From: Prevotella sp. P5-108
Lineage (GTDB): Bacteria; Bacteroidota; Bacteroidia; Bacteroidales; Bacteroidaceae
Direction: 5' to 3'
Assembly: GCF_002251385.1 (NCBI RefSeq)
Contig: NZ_NPJJ01000038.1
Coordinates: 1-64,000, forward strand
DNA: 64,000 nucleotides
How positions within the stretch are numbered: the stretch's first letter is position 1; every line of letters starts with the position of its first letter. Shown here piece after piece: positions 35,320 to 44,327 of the stretch. The notes beneath the pieces were generated by a model. That model was not told the origin of the DNA, did no database searches, and saw only the letters and a list, made by a program, of their open reading frames with translations. Both the position numbers and the translations under genes were made by a program.

Positions 35320-36506
35320 TGCCACAATACCCATCTGTCATACTCAAGCGAGGCAAGGAAGAAAGCCTGCGCCGTTTCCATCCCTGGATATTCTCGGGCG
35401 CTATCATGCGCATGGACGAGGGGATAGGCGAGGGCGACATCGTCAACGTCTTTTCTTCATCGGGCGATTTCCTCGCCTGTGGCCACTATCAGATAGGTTC
35501 CATCGCCGTCAGAGTGCTGTCCTTCCGTCAGGTCGAGATTGACGCCGAGTTCTGGGAGAGCCGCTTGGCTTCGGCGCTGCAGATGCGTATAGCCATAGGC
35601 ATAGCCGACAACGAGCGCAACAATACCTACCGACTCGTACACGGTGAGGGCGACAATCTGCCTGGTCTCGTCATCGACTGTTATGGTGCCACCGCCGTGA
35701 TGCAGGCCCACAGTGTGGGTATGCACGTGAGCCGCCTGGCTGTGTGCGACGCCTTGGTCCGTGTGATGGGCCACCGCATCGAGAATGTCTATTACAAGAG
35801 CGAGACCACGCTGCCCTTCAAGGCCGACCTGCGTCAGGAGAACGGATTTATGTATGGTGGCAGCGACGACAATACCGCTGTCGAGAACGGCCTTCGCTTC
35901 CATGTCGATTGGCTCAAGGGCCAGAAGACCGGTTTCTTTGTCGACCAGCGCGAAAACCGTTCTCTTCTCGAGCAGTATGCCCGTGGCCGCACGGTTCTCA
36001 ATATGTTCTGCTACACTGGAGGCTTCTCTGTCTATGCCATGCGAGGCGGTGCGCAAGCCGTCCACTCGGTCGACAGCAGCGCCAAGGCCATCGAGCTTAC
36101 CAACCGCAATGTCGCCCTCAACTTCCCTGGTGACGCCCGTCACGAGGCATTCTGCGATGACGCCTTCAAGTATCTCGATGCAAACGACAAGAAGTACGAT
36201 CTCATCATTCTTGACCCTCCTGCCTTTGCCAAACATCGTGCTGCGCTCCATAATGCATTGAAAGGCTACACCCGACTTAACGTTAAGGGCTTCGAACGCA
36301 TCAAGCCAGGTGGCATCCTGTTCACCTTCAGCTGTTCGCAGGTCGTTACCAAAGATAATTTCCGCAACGCTGTCTTCACGGCAGCCGCCCAAGCCGGCCG
36401 CAAGGTGCGCATCCTGCATCAGTTGCACCAGCCTGCCGACCATCCCATCAATATCTATCACCCCGAGGGTGAATACCTGAAGGGACTGGTACTCTATGTT
36501 GAATAA
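35319..36506 (+). CDS. 23S rRNA (cytosine-C5) methyltransferase, RlmI-like
   Basis: 395 residues. An N-terminal PUA domain (about 1-75; HPWIFSGAIMRM) precedes an EEHEE region and a class I SAM methyltransferase domain. The SAM-binding loop is LNMFCYTGGFSVYAM. The catalytic motif is LDPPAFAKHR, with the second Cys in FTFSCSQVV. Matches RlmI/YccW, which makes m5C in 23S rRNA. It overlaps tilS by 11 bp. Confidence 0.92.
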   Translation: MPQYPSVILKRGKEESLRRFHPWIFSGAIMRMDEGIGEGDIVNVFSSSGDFLACGHYQIGSIAVRVLSFRQVEIDAEFWESRLASALQMRIAIGIADNERNNTYRLVHGEGDNLPGLVIDCYGATAVMQAHSVGMHVSRLAVCDALVRVMGHRIENVYYKSETTLPFKADLRQENGFMYGGSDDNTAVENGLRFHVDWLKGQKTGFFVDQRENRSLLEQYARGRTVLNMFCYTGGFSVYAMRGGAQAVHSVDSSAKAIELTNRNVALNFPGDARHEAFCDDAFKYLDANDKKYDLIILDPPAFAKHRAALHNALKGYTRLNVKGFERIKPGGILFTFSCSQVVTKDNFRNAVFTAAAQAGRKVRILHQLHQPADHPINIYHPEGEYLKGLVLYVE

Positions 36507-37812
36507 AGAAGTAAGCCAATTCATCGCCGTCCATGACCTCCTGTCTCCGGGCGACACACATCTGATAGCCCTCTCGGGTGGCGCCGACAGCGTTTGTCTG
36601 CTGCTGGTGCTCCGACGGCTGGGTTATCAGGTTGAGGCGGCTCACTGCAACTTCCACCTCCGTGGCGACGAGTCCAATCGCGATGAGCAGTTCTGCATCG
36701 ACCTCTGTCGCCGTCACGCCATCCCTCTTCATCTTGCCCACTTTGACACCCGTGCCTATGCCGACCTCCATAAGGTGAGCATAGAGATGGCTGCACGCGA
36801 TTTGCGTTATGGTTATTTCGAGCAGTTGCGCCTCTCCATCGGTGCCGCCACCGTGTGTGTGGCCCATCATCGCGAAGACAGCGTCGAGACCGTGCTCCTC
36901 AATCTCATCCGGGGTACCGGCATCGACGGACTCACCGGCATCGCTCCCCGCAATGGTCATGTGGTGCGTCCGCTGCTTTCCGTGAGCCGCCGCGACATCG
37001 AAGAGTGGCTCAGCGAGCAGGGTGAGGGATATGTCACCGACAGCACCAATCTCGTCAACGACGTCAAGCGCAACAAGGTGAGACTCGATGTCATCCCCCT
37101 GTTGCAGACCATCAACCCCTCGGTTGTCGACAGCATCTACCAGACCTCGCTCCGCCTCACCGAGGCTGTCCGCATGGCCAATTCCCCTGTCATCCACGAC
37201 CGTTATCAGGGCGACACTCTGTCCTTTGCCATGTTGCGCAGCGAGGCGTCTGCCGAGTATGTGCTCTGGCATCGCCTGGCACCGCTCGGCTTTACCCCCG
37301 TGCAGGTCGAGGATATGGCGGCAGCCATCGACGGCCGTCCCGGCATGGAGTGGCAGTCGTCTACACACATTGTGGTGACCTCTCGCGACGCCCTGGTCAT
37401 CGCCCCGCTTGAACCCCAGGCTCCCCAGCCCGTGGTAATGCCCGAGGCAGGTACATACCTCATCTCTTCGGGCGAGCGGCTGAAGGTGGAGCTGGCTCCC
37501 TATACCCCCGATATGCCCATTTCCCGTGACCCGCTGAGCGTGATGCTCGATGCCACTGCCGTCGAACTGCCCCTCACCCTGCGCCGAGTGCGCCAGGGCG
37601 ACCGCTTCACGCCCCTTGGCATGCGCGGGAGCAAGCTCGTAAGCGACTACCTCACCGACCGCAAGCGCAATCTCATCGAGAAGCGGCGCCAGCTGGTCGT
37701 TACCGATGCCCGCGACCGTGTGGTGTGGCTTGTGGGCGAACGCCCCGACCACCGTTGCCGCATCACCGCCGACACACGACGATATATACAGCTCACATAC
37801 ATACGCCCATGA
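36496..37812 (+). CDS. tilS: tRNA(Ile)-lysidine synthetase
   Basis: 438 residues. Converts C34 of tRNA-Ile(CAU) to lysidine using ATP and lysine, which is essential for AUA decoding. The PP-loop is LSGGADSVCLLL (about residues 28-39). HCNFHLRGDESNRDEQF and HHREDSVETVLLNLIRGTG follow. A central TilS domain and the C-terminal TilS_C domain (RQGDRFTPLGMRG, LVSDYLTDRK) complete it. It overlaps rlmI upstream and the glycosyltransferase downstream (ATGA). Confidence 0.95.
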   Translation: MLNKEVSQFIAVHDLLSPGDTHLIALSGGADSVCLLLVLRRLGYQVEAAHCNFHLRGDESNRDEQFCIDLCRRHAIPLHLAHFDTRAYADLHKVSIEMAARDLRYGYFEQLRLSIGAATVCVAHHREDSVETVLLNLIRGTGIDGLTGIAPRNGHVVRPLLSVSRRDIEEWLSEQGEGYVTDSTNLVNDVKRNKVRLDVIPLLQTINPSVVDSIYQTSLRLTEAVRMANSPVIHDRYQGDTLSFAMLRSEASAEYVLWHRLAPLGFTPVQVEDMAAAIDGRPGMEWQSSTHIVVTSRDALVIAPLEPQAPQPVVMPEAGTYLISSGERLKVELAPYTPDMPISRDPLSVMLDATAVELPLTLRRVRQGDRFTPLGMRGSKLVSDYLTDRKRNLIEKRRQLVVTDARDRVVWLVGERPDHRCRITADTRRYIQLTYIRP

Positions 37813-38690
37813 CACCCCTTGTCCTCACAGTCATCATCCCCGTCTACAAGACCGCTGCCACCCTTGACCGCTGTGTCGAGAGCGTGCTCAGCCAGGCTGA
37901 CGGTTGCGAACTCATCCTCGTCGACGATGGTTCGCCCGACTCCTGTGGTGACCTGTGCGACCGGTGGGCAGAGCGTAGCGACCGCATCAGCGTCGTCCAC
38001 CAACCCAATCGCGGTCTCAGTGCCGCCCGCAACTCCGGCATCGCCCGCAGCCATGCGCCCTACGTCACCTTTGTCGACAGCGACGATGTGCTCCAGCCCC
38101 ATACGCTGCCCCCGCTGCTTGCCCTGCTCGCCGCCCATCCCGACTACGACCTCGTCGAATATCCCGTAGAGATACACTATGGCTCGCCGCGCTGCCACCA
38201 GCTTGCGTTGTCCGATGCCGTCTATACCGACTGGCGCCGTTACTGGCTTGACGCCCGTGCCTATACCCATACATACGCCTGGAACAAGGTGTTCAGCCGC
38301 AGCCTCTTCGACCATTGCCTCTTCCCCGAAGGACTTACGTTTGAAGACGCCTGGCTTCTGCCGCGCCTGCTGCCCCATTGCCGCGCGATAGCCACCGTCA
38401 CCACGGGCCTCTATCGTTACTACGACAATCCGCAGGGCATCACCCGCACCGCCACCGGTGCCGACCTCTCCCTGCTGCTTGCTGCCCATTGCTATGTGCT
38501 GCCCCTGGTGAGCAACGCCGACTATTATGCCCATGTGGTCAATGTCGCCCTCGATGTTTACCACGCCACCGGGCGTGTGCCTTTGCTGCCCCGGCTGCCT
38601 TACTGGCATACTCCCAAGTTATTGATTAACAGATTATTAGGATTCAGATTCTTATGCCGACTACACCAACTGCTCCGGCTACGCCACTGA
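37809..38690 (+). CDS. Family 2 glycosyltransferase
   Basis: 293 residues. GT-A fold: TVIIPVYKTAATLDRCVES, the nucleotide-sugar DDGS motif (LILVDDGSPDSCGD) and the DxD motif in FVDSDDVLQPH. A C-terminal hydrophobic/basic end may touch the membrane. Start ATG 37809 lies in an ATGA overlap with the tilS stop, so it is translationally coupled to an RNA-modification gene. Likely transfers a sugar to a surface glycan; donor and acceptor unknown. Confidence 0.9.
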   Translation: MTPLVLTVIIPVYKTAATLDRCVESVLSQADGCELILVDDGSPDSCGDLCDRWAERSDRISVVHQPNRGLSAARNSGIARSHAPYVTFVDSDDVLQPHTLPPLLALLAAHPDYDLVEYPVEIHYGSPRCHQLALSDAVYTDWRRYWLDARAYTHTYAWNKVFSRSLFDHCLFPEGLTFEDAWLLPRLLPHCRAIATVTTGLYRYYDNPQGITRTATGADLSLLLAAHCYVLPLVSNADYYAHVVNVALDVYHATGRVPLLPRLPYWHTPKLLINRLLGFRFLCRLHQLLRLRH

Positions 38691-39616
38691 TGACCTTTGT
38701 CATCACCTGCTACGACCTGCCCGCCGATATGTTGCGCGAGTGCGTCACCGCCATCTTCTCCTTGGCTTTCCAGCCTGGCGAGCGCGAAGTCATCGTCATC
38801 GACGACGGCTCCAAGCTGCCCGCCATCACCGATATCGATGACGTAAAAGACCAGATTATCTATCTGCGCCAGCCCAACAGCGGCCTTGCCTGCGCCCGCA
38901 ATATGGGTATCAGAGTGGCTACCGGCCGCTACATCCAGTTTGTCGATGGCGACGACTATCTTCTGCGTATTCCCTACGAGCATTGCCTCGACCTCGTGCG
39001 TTATCATAACCCCGACATGGTCTTGTTCGACTTCTCCACCCGCTCCTCGGTAGCTACACCTTATTCTTATGAAGGTCCCATGTCGGGCAGCGAGTATATG
39101 CAGGGTCACAACCTCCACGGCACAGCCTGTGGCTATATCTTCAGCCGCGAGCTGTTGGGCTCTCTGCGCTTCACAGCCGGCATCCTGCACGAAGACGAGG
39201 AATTTACGCCCCAGCTCATCCTCCGTGCCGAGCGCCTGTTTTATACCGACGCCAAGGCATACTACTACCGTCAGCGCCGAGGTTCCATCATGCACGCCGA
39301 TGCCGCCAACCACATCGACAAGCGGCTCTCCGACTCGCTGGCTGTCATCCTGCGCCTGCAGCAGATGGCTGCCACCATGCCCGAGACCGACCGCCAGGCT
39401 CTCGCCCGTCGCGTCGCCCAGCTCACGATGGACTACCTCTACAATACCATCCAGCTTACCCACAGCCGCCAGCGCCTCGACGACGCCATTGCCACGCTCG
39501 AGCAGCAGGGACTCTATCCGCTGCCCGACAAGCGTTACACCCGCAAGTATTGGATGTTCCGCCGGCTCGTCCAGTCCAAGATGGGACGCAGCCTGCTGTT
39601 ACATATAGTAAGATAA
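38690..39616 (+). CDS. Family 2 glycosyltransferase
   Basis: 308 residues from ATG 38690, which overlaps the previous stop (TGATG). ATG 38654 would add twelve Thr/Pro-rich residues and is less likely. Motifs: TFVITCYDLPADMLREC, VIVIDDGSKLP, FVDGDDYLLR. The second half has HEDEEFTPQL, a likely catalytic acidic region. It is part of the same overlapping operon, and the next gene starts 5 bp after its stop. Confidence 0.9.
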   Translation: MTFVITCYDLPADMLRECVTAIFSLAFQPGEREVIVIDDGSKLPAITDIDDVKDQIIYLRQPNSGLACARNMGIRVATGRYIQFVDGDDYLLRIPYEHCLDLVRYHNPDMVLFDFSTRSSVATPYSYEGPMSGSEYMQGHNLHGTACGYIFSRELLGSLRFTAGILHEDEEFTPQLILRAERLFYTDAKAYYYRQRRGSIMHADAANHIDKRLSDSLAVILRLQQMAATMPETDRQALARRVAQLTMDYLYNTIQLTHSRQRLDDAIATLEQQGLYPLPDKRYTRKYWMFRRLVQSKMGRSLLLHIVR

Positions 39617-39621
39617 CGATT

Positions 39622-40713
39622 ATGCGCATACTCCTCATCGGCGAATACAGCAATGTACACTGGACCCTGGCTTGCGGCCTGCGCCAGTTGGGCCATCAGG
39701 TCACCGTCTTGTCCAACGGCGACTTCTGGAAAGACTATCCCCGCGACCTCTCCCTCGTGCGTCGTCCGGGCTGGTGGGGAGGCCTCTGTTACCTTATGCG
39801 ACTCTGCACCTTGTTGCCACGGCTGCGGGGCTATGATGTGGTGCAGCTTATCAACCCCATGTTCCTTGAGCTCAAGGCCGAGCGCATCCTGCCCGTCTAT
39901 CGCTATCTGCGCCGCCATAACCGTAGGGTGGTCCTCGGTGCCTTTGGCATGGATTACTATTGGGTCCACGAGTGCATTACCCGCAAGCCGCTGCGTTATA
40001 GTGACTTCAACTTCGGCGACCAGGTGCGTACAGACCCCGAGGCACAGGTGCATATCGACGACTGGATAGACACCGCCAAGGGACGGCTCAACCAGATGAT
40101 AGCCGCAGACTGCGACGGCATCGTCGCCGGTCTCTACGAAGACTGGGTATGCTATCATCCCCACTTCCCCCATAAACTCTCCTTCATCCCTTACCCCATA
40201 CGCTGCGACGCTCAGCCCGCTCTGCAACCCCACGACAGGCTCAAGGTCTTTATCGGCATCAACCGCAGTCGCTCGGTCTATAAGGGCACCGACATCATGC
40301 TGCGTGCTGCGCAGGACGTGGCTGCCCGTCACCCCGAGGAGATGACGCTGACCGTGGCCGAGAGCCTGCCTTTCGACGAGTATGTGCGCCTTCTGCACGA
40401 CCAGGATGTGCTGCTCGACCAGCTCTACAGCTACACGCCGTCGATGAATCCCCTTGAGGCGATGGCCCACGGCGTGGTGTGCGTGGGCGGAGGCGAACCC
40501 GAACACTACGAGATACTGGGCGAGACCCAGCTGCGACCCATCGTCAATGTCCAGCCCACTTACGAGAGTGTGGTCGAACAGCTCGAATATCTCGTCACCC
40601 ATCCCCACGAGGTTGTCCGGCTCAGAGAGCAGAGCGTAGACTATATCCACCGCCACCATGATTATATTAAGGTGGCGCGCCAGTACGAAGACTTCTATCA
40701 GAGTTTGCTATAG
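39622..40713 (+). CDS. GT-B glycosyltransferase (group 1-like)
   Basis: 363 residues from ATG 39622. The N-terminal Rossmann half begins MRILLIGEYSNVHWTLACG. The C-terminal half has FIGINRSRSVYKGTDIML and the donor-site region SYTPSMNPLEAMAHGVVCVGGGEPEHYE, with the conserved Glu residues. It ends the six-gene run (nuclease, RlmI, TilS, three glycosyltransferases). No polymerase or flippase gene is nearby. The product may be a short glycan or glycolipid. No terminator lies before the next promoter. Confidence 0.88.
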   Translation: MRILLIGEYSNVHWTLACGLRQLGHQVTVLSNGDFWKDYPRDLSLVRRPGWWGGLCYLMRLCTLLPRLRGYDVVQLINPMFLELKAERILPVYRYLRRHNRRVVLGAFGMDYYWVHECITRKPLRYSDFNFGDQVRTDPEAQVHIDDWIDTAKGRLNQMIAADCDGIVAGLYEDWVCYHPHFPHKLSFIPYPIRCDAQPALQPHDRLKVFIGINRSRSVYKGTDIMLRAAQDVAARHPEEMTLTVAESLPFDEYVRLLHDQDVLLDQLYSYTPSMNPLEAMAHGVVCVGGGEPEHYEILGETQLRPIVNVQPTYESVVEQLEYLVTHPHEVVRLREQSVDYIHRHHDYIKVARQYEDFYQSLL

Positions 40714-40737
40714 CGAATGAAAAAAGTAGGCCGAAAT

Positions 40738-40769
40738 CTTGACAGTCCAATCTTTTATTCGTAACTTTG
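40738..40769 (+). promoter_or_regulatory. Promoter of preQ1 riboswitch-yhhQ-queF operon
   Basis: CTTG (40738-40741), 20-bp spacer, TAACTTTG (40762-40769). Transcription should start just before the riboswitch at 40785. Confidence 0.6.
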
Positions 40770-40784
40770 CACTCCGTAACAGAC

Positions 40785-40819
40785 AGGGGTACTTGCTCAA
40801 CCCCCTTTATCAAAACAAG
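40785..40819 (+). promoter_or_regulatory. preQ1-I-like riboswitch
   Basis: P1 pairs AGGGG (40785-40789) with CCCCU (40802-40806). The 12-nt loop UACUUGCUCAAC matches the B. subtilis preQ1-I loop (UUCUAGCUACAC, from memory) at 8 of 12 positions, including the central GC. The A-rich tail contains CAAG (40816-40819), which pairs fully with CUUG in the loop (40792-40795) to form the P2 pseudoknot; compared with the B. subtilis CUAG/CUAA pairing this is a compensatory change. The tail ends 3 nt before the ATG at 40823, so ligand binding would occlude the start codon. Downstream genes are queuosine transport and synthesis. Confidence 0.8.
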
Positions 40820-40822
40820 AAT

Positions 40823-41512
40823 ATGAATAATAAAAGACAGAGTGTGAGTATGCTCTTTATGCTTTTCGGCATACTCTTCTGCGTTTGCCTGATTGCGTCA
40901 AACGTGTTTGCGACAAAGCAGATAGCGATGGGAGAGTTCAGCGTTACCGGTGGACTGCTTGTGTTCCCAATCAGTTATATCATCAACGACTGCGTATGCG
41001 AGGTGTGGGGCTACCGCAAGGTTCGCCTCCTCATCTGGATAGGCTTCGCCATGAACTTCTTCTTCACCCTGGTGGGTGCCCTGTGCGACTGGATACCCGG
41101 CGCACCCTACTGGACCAATGACCAGGGCTTCCATGCCATCTTCGGCTTGGCTCCGCGCGTGGCAGCGGCCTCGTTTGCCGCCTTCATCGTGGGCTCTTTT
41201 GCCAACGCCTATGTGATGAGCCGCATGAAGATTAGTTCCAACGGCCATCGGTTCTCGCTGCGCGCCATCCTGAGCACGGTGGCTGGCGAGAGTGCCGACT
41301 CCCTCATCTTTTTCCCGCTGGCGTTCTGGGGCGTGATACCCTTGAGCGAGATACCCGTGCTGATGCTTATGCAGGTGGTGCTCAAGACTGCCTACGAGGT
41401 TGTGGTGCTGCCTCTTACCATCCGTGTAGTGCGCTGGGTCAAGGCCTATGAGGGCGAGGATGTCTATGACGAGGGTGTAGACTATAACGTATTAAAAATT
41501 TTCAATTTCTAA
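40823..41512 (+). CDS. yhhQ: Queuosine precursor transporter (YhhQ family)
   Basis: 229 residues, integral inner-membrane protein with about six helices (for example [56 protein letters not shown]). The VUT/YhhQ family imports 7-deazaguanine precursors such as preQ0 or preQ1. Start ATG 40823 directly follows the preQ1-like riboswitch; the longer frame upstream would begin before the promoter. The stop overlaps the queF start (TAATG). Confidence 0.93.
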   Translation: MNNKRQSVSMLFMLFGILFCVCLIASNVFATKQIAMGEFSVTGGLLVFPISYIINDCVCEVWGYRKVRLLIWIGFAMNFFFTLVGALCDWIPGAPYWTNDQGFHAIFGLAPRVAAASFAAFIVGSFANAYVMSRMKISSNGHRFSLRAILSTVAGESADSLIFFPLAFWGVIPLSEIPVLMLMQVVLKTAYEVVVLPLTIRVVRWVKAYEGEDVYDEGVDYNVLKIFNF

Positions 41513-41979
41513 TGGACAGAACTAAAGACGGACTGAAACAGCTGGGATCGGCTACCAAGTATGCCGATGACTATGCCCCAGAGGTGTTGGAGACCTTTGT
41601 CAACAAGCATCCGGGCAATGATTATTGGGTAAGGTTCAACTGCCCCGAGTTCACATCACTCTGCCCCATTACAGGGCAGCCCGACTTTGCAGAGATACGC
41701 ATCTCGTATATCCCGGATATCAAGATGGTAGAGAGCAAGAGCCTTAAGCTCTATCTCTTCAGCTTCCGCAATCACGGCGACTTCCATGAGGACTGTGTCA
41801 ATGTCATCATGAAAGACCTCATCCGCCTGATGGAGCCCAAGTATATCGAGGTGACAGGTCTCTTCACTCCCCGTGGCGGCATAAGCATCTATCCCTATGC
41901 CAACTATGGCAAGCCCGGCACCAAGTATGAGCAGCTGGCCGAGCAGCGCTTCATCCATCACGACATGGGTGATAAATAA
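41512..41979 (+). CDS. queF: NADPH-dependent preQ0 reductase QueF
   Basis: 155 residues, cytosolic T-fold enzyme that reduces 7-cyano-7-deazaguanine (preQ0) to preQ1. Catalytic Cys51 and Asp58 lie in [11 protein letters not shown]. The family motif [21 protein letters not shown] follows. Short, single-domain type (as in B. subtilis). Translationally coupled to yhhQ. Together they import and reduce a queuosine precursor under control of the upstream riboswitch. QueC, QueD, QueE and Tgt are not in this window. Confidence 0.97.
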   Translation: MDRTKDGLKQLGSATKYADDYAPEVLETFVNKHPGNDYWVRFNCPEFTSLCPITGQPDFAEIRISYIPDIKMVESKSLKLYLFSFRNHGDFHEDCVNVIMKDLIRLMEPKYIEVTGLFTPRGGISIYPYANYGKPGTKYEQLAEQRFIHHDMGDK

Positions 41980-42001
41980 CAGCGCGCCAGCCACACTATC
42001 C

Positions 42002-42041
42002 CAATCGCCGCAAGCATTCTTCATATTGCTTGCGGCGATTG
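42002..42041 (+). terminator. Terminator of queF operon
   Basis: A perfect 15-bp stem CAATCGCCGCAAGCA (42002-42016) and TGCTTGCGGCGATTG (42027-42041), followed by TCATTTG. It lies 22 bp after the queF stop. Confidence 0.8.
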
Positions 42042-42117
42042 TCATTTGTGGCTGGAGCGTCTCTGCCTCTTCTCGCTACCCGCGCTGGCGGCGTGGCAGT
42101 GGCATCGGCTGGCTCGT

Positions 42118-42202
42118 ATCTTATGTTACGTGGGCTCGTGATTTACGGCACGTGCTTACGTATCGTAAGTCACGAGCCCACGTACCTTCCGTTACGAGCC
42201 GG
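42118..42202. repeat. Degenerate 21-22 bp array, CGTATCG type
   Basis: Four units of about 21-22 bp. TACGTGGGCTCGT (42127-42139) and TACGTATCGTAAG (42157-42169) are exact matches to the array at 5.5 kb. CGAGCCCACGTACCTT (42173-42188) is an exact 16-nt inverted match to 5510-5525. The array also folds on itself (42127-42139 is complementary to 42172-42184). It sits between two terminators in the convergent spacer 41980-42353. Confidence 0.75.
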
Positions 42203-42271
42203 CAACCGCGCCCTCTACGCCGCAGTCTGCGTGCTCCTTATGCGTCGTGACGGTCTCTGCCGCGCCATAAA

Positions 42272-42308
42272 CAATCAGAGCACCACCCGGTGGGTAGTGC
42301 TCTGATTG
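42272..42308. terminator. Bidirectional hairpin terminator
   Basis: CAATCAGAGCAC (42272-42283) pairs with GTGCTCTGATTG (42297-42308), extended by CACCC/GGGT pairs in the loop. It lies 45 bp beyond the stop of the minus-strand lipoprotein gene. Confidence 0.75.
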
Positions 42309-42353
42309 CGATGAGGCTGCGGGGGTAGGGGAGATGGCCTCCCTGTGCCCAGT

Positions 42354-43211
42354 CTATTGTGCTGTGGTCGCCTCCTTCAGCGCCTTCTTGGCCTGCATGC
42401 TGGCTATCGCCTTGGCCTTCTTGTTGATGTCCTCAATGTTGTTCTTGCGATAGTAGCTGCGCGTCACTCCGCCGCTGGTCAGCACCAGCGAGTCGCCCTT
42501 GAAGTAGTCTATGGTGCAGGTGTCATTGACCAGGTCTGTCACCTCCAGTTTGTTGTCCTTGCCCATCTTCGGCGTGCCGGCGGTGATGACCAGATAGCCG
42601 TTCCAGATGTGCCATGCGGTGAAGTAACCCAATGGCGGATAGACCACGGGGCTCTCCTCTTCGAGCGAAGTCTGTTCGCGCACATATCCCACGCTCATGC
42701 ACGACCACTGGCGCTTCATCCAGAACCCGTATTCACGTGGTATAAGGTAAGTCTTCTTGATGGAATCGGGCATATCTCTCATGATACGCTTCTGCAGGCG
42801 AGGGCTCATCTGCTCATAGTCCTTCAGCTTGGGCATGACGATGTAGCACCATATTCCCTTGAGCTGGTCCAGGTCTATCACCATGTCTGCCACGGTAGAG
42901 TCTTCCTTATTGGTGACCACGCCTATCCAGTCGCCCACCTTGAGCTGTCCCATAATCTTGCCGCGGCGTGTGGCCTCTATCACGTTGAAACGTATGGGGT
43001 CGCTGCCGTCGTTGGGCAGAAGCAGCACCACCGAGTCGGTGCATCCGTCGCACGCCAGACCATATACGGTCTTGTCGCCGCTGAGTTTGAGCTCGTCGGT
43101 AGAGGCGCCCAACTTGGCTCCCTTGGTGCCGTTGTCACTGTTGCCCGAGCAGGCCATGATGGCCATCGTTGCCAGGGCTATGCCGATTATCGCAATTCTA
43201 CTTTTCATCAT
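42354..43211 (-). CDS. Lipoprotein of unknown function
   Basis: 285 residues. The signal peptide ends in a lipobox MACSGN (Cys21), so it is lipid-anchored in the envelope. The mature protein begins with a beta-rich region containing ACDGCTDSVV (a CxxC pair) and TTRRGKIMGQLKVGDW-like strands. A helix-rich middle (LKDYEQMSPRLQKRIMRDMP) and a second beta region follow (HIWNGYLVITAGTP). It ends with a charged helix. The family is not recognised. A minus-strand TACCTTTG box lies at 43235-43242. It appears to be a single-gene unit. Confidence 0.8.
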   Translation of the reverse strand: MMKSRIAIIGIALATMAIMACSGNSDNGTKGAKLGASTDELKLSGDKTVYGLACDGCTDSVVLLLPNDGSDPIRFNVIEATRRGKIMGQLKVGDWIGVVTNKEDSTVADMVIDLDQLKGIWCYIVMPKLKDYEQMSPRLQKRIMRDMPDSIKKTYLIPREYGFWMKRQWSCMSVGYVREQTSLEEESPVVYPPLGYFTAWHIWNGYLVITAGTPKMGKDNKLEVTDLVNDTCTIDYFKGDSLVLTSGGVTRSYYRKNNIEDINKKAKAIASMQAKKALKEATTAQ

Positions 43212-43448
43212 TCTTGCCGTTGTCTATTGTCTATGCAAAGGTAGTGATTATGCGCGTATGCACCAAGTGATTTGCTGAAAAAAAGACTGGCAGCCACCGT
43301 CATTGCCACCCCTCTTGCTGTAACAGCGGTTGCCGTCATTCCAATTATTTTCACCCGCGTTGTAATATTTCTCTCCGTTCAAGCCTGTTTCTACTGAAAA
43401 TGTTTTACTTTTGTAGAACCATAACTATCAACCATAATTTTTGCCGCT

Positions 43449-44327
43449 ATGACCCACGATATATTCATCAGCTATTCGTCGGCTCAGTCTGACGCAGCCC
43501 AAGCCGTCTGCCATCTGCTCGAACAACATGACATCAAGTGCTGGATGGCGCCCCGCAATCTCACTGGTGGCGCGAGCAGGATCAACGGCAGTTTGATGAC
43601 ATCAAGGACAGACTCACCTTTGCCCATCTGCCCAGCATAGATAAAGTCTGCCGGAGCCTGGCCTCCCGATGAGGTGAGAGAGGTCGAAGGAGTCGAGTAT
43701 TCGTGGAGGCAGCCGTCGGCTGTCCAGCGTTATCTCCAGTATTACTGCCCGCTGGTGTGGGTGGATGTATTCTCTGGTGCATCCCCGGCATTTGGGCGCC
43801 TCTACAGTCTGGCCCGCCAGCACCAGCAAGAGTCCCTTGCGTCGGGCCAGGTTGATGAAGATGAAGTGAAAAACCTCGTCAATGCCTATGCCAATCTGTG
43901 TATGTCGTACAACAAGTATGTGGCAAGTCTTGCAGATAGCGAGCTTAGTCCTATGGATGCCAGCAAAGCAATGCAGGCGCTGTGTCCTGGCAGCCCGTTG
44001 GCTGGCGCTGCCGGTGAGGCCACGAGTGCCATGAGTCCGCTTGGTGCCATTGCCGCCATACGCCGCGAGACCTGCAAGGCAATGCTCACCCTGCTGCCCT
44101 ATACAGACCAAGGCTTTAGCCTAACCCTATCGGACGAAGACTTCCTGACATGCTGCGAGTCGCAGACCGACGATGCCGACCTGCAGCTGTTCTTCATCAG
44201 CGTTGTGGAAATCCATATAGAGCTCGAGGCGATAATGATAGACATCAATAAAGCCGTTTCCTATGTGGAGAATATGGCCAATATGCGTCTCTGCGACTGT
44301 GACCATGCGGGCGGTGACGGCAATTGA
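43449..44327 (+). pseudogene. Broken TIR-domain gene
   Basis: The first 40 codons encode a clear TIR start (THDIFISYSSAQSDAAQ, then DIKCWMAPRNL). At about 43567 the TIR sequence stops abruptly. Protein-like sequence resumes in another frame (WREQDQRQFDDIKDRLTFAH) to a stop at 43670. It continues in the original frame from about 43650 as DEVREVEGVEYSW to the TGA at 44325-44327. The simplest reading is a deletion that removed most of the TIR domain and joined it out of frame to the C-terminal region, plus a frameshift near 43655. The tail (about 220 residues) is unrecognised. A -7 box (TACTTTTG, 43406-43413) is still present. Confidence 0.75.

Noticed and set aside
36448-37815. A 455-codon minus-strand frame opposite tilS
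   Set aside because: TilS has full motifs and coupled neighbours; the antisense frame has no recognisable domain.
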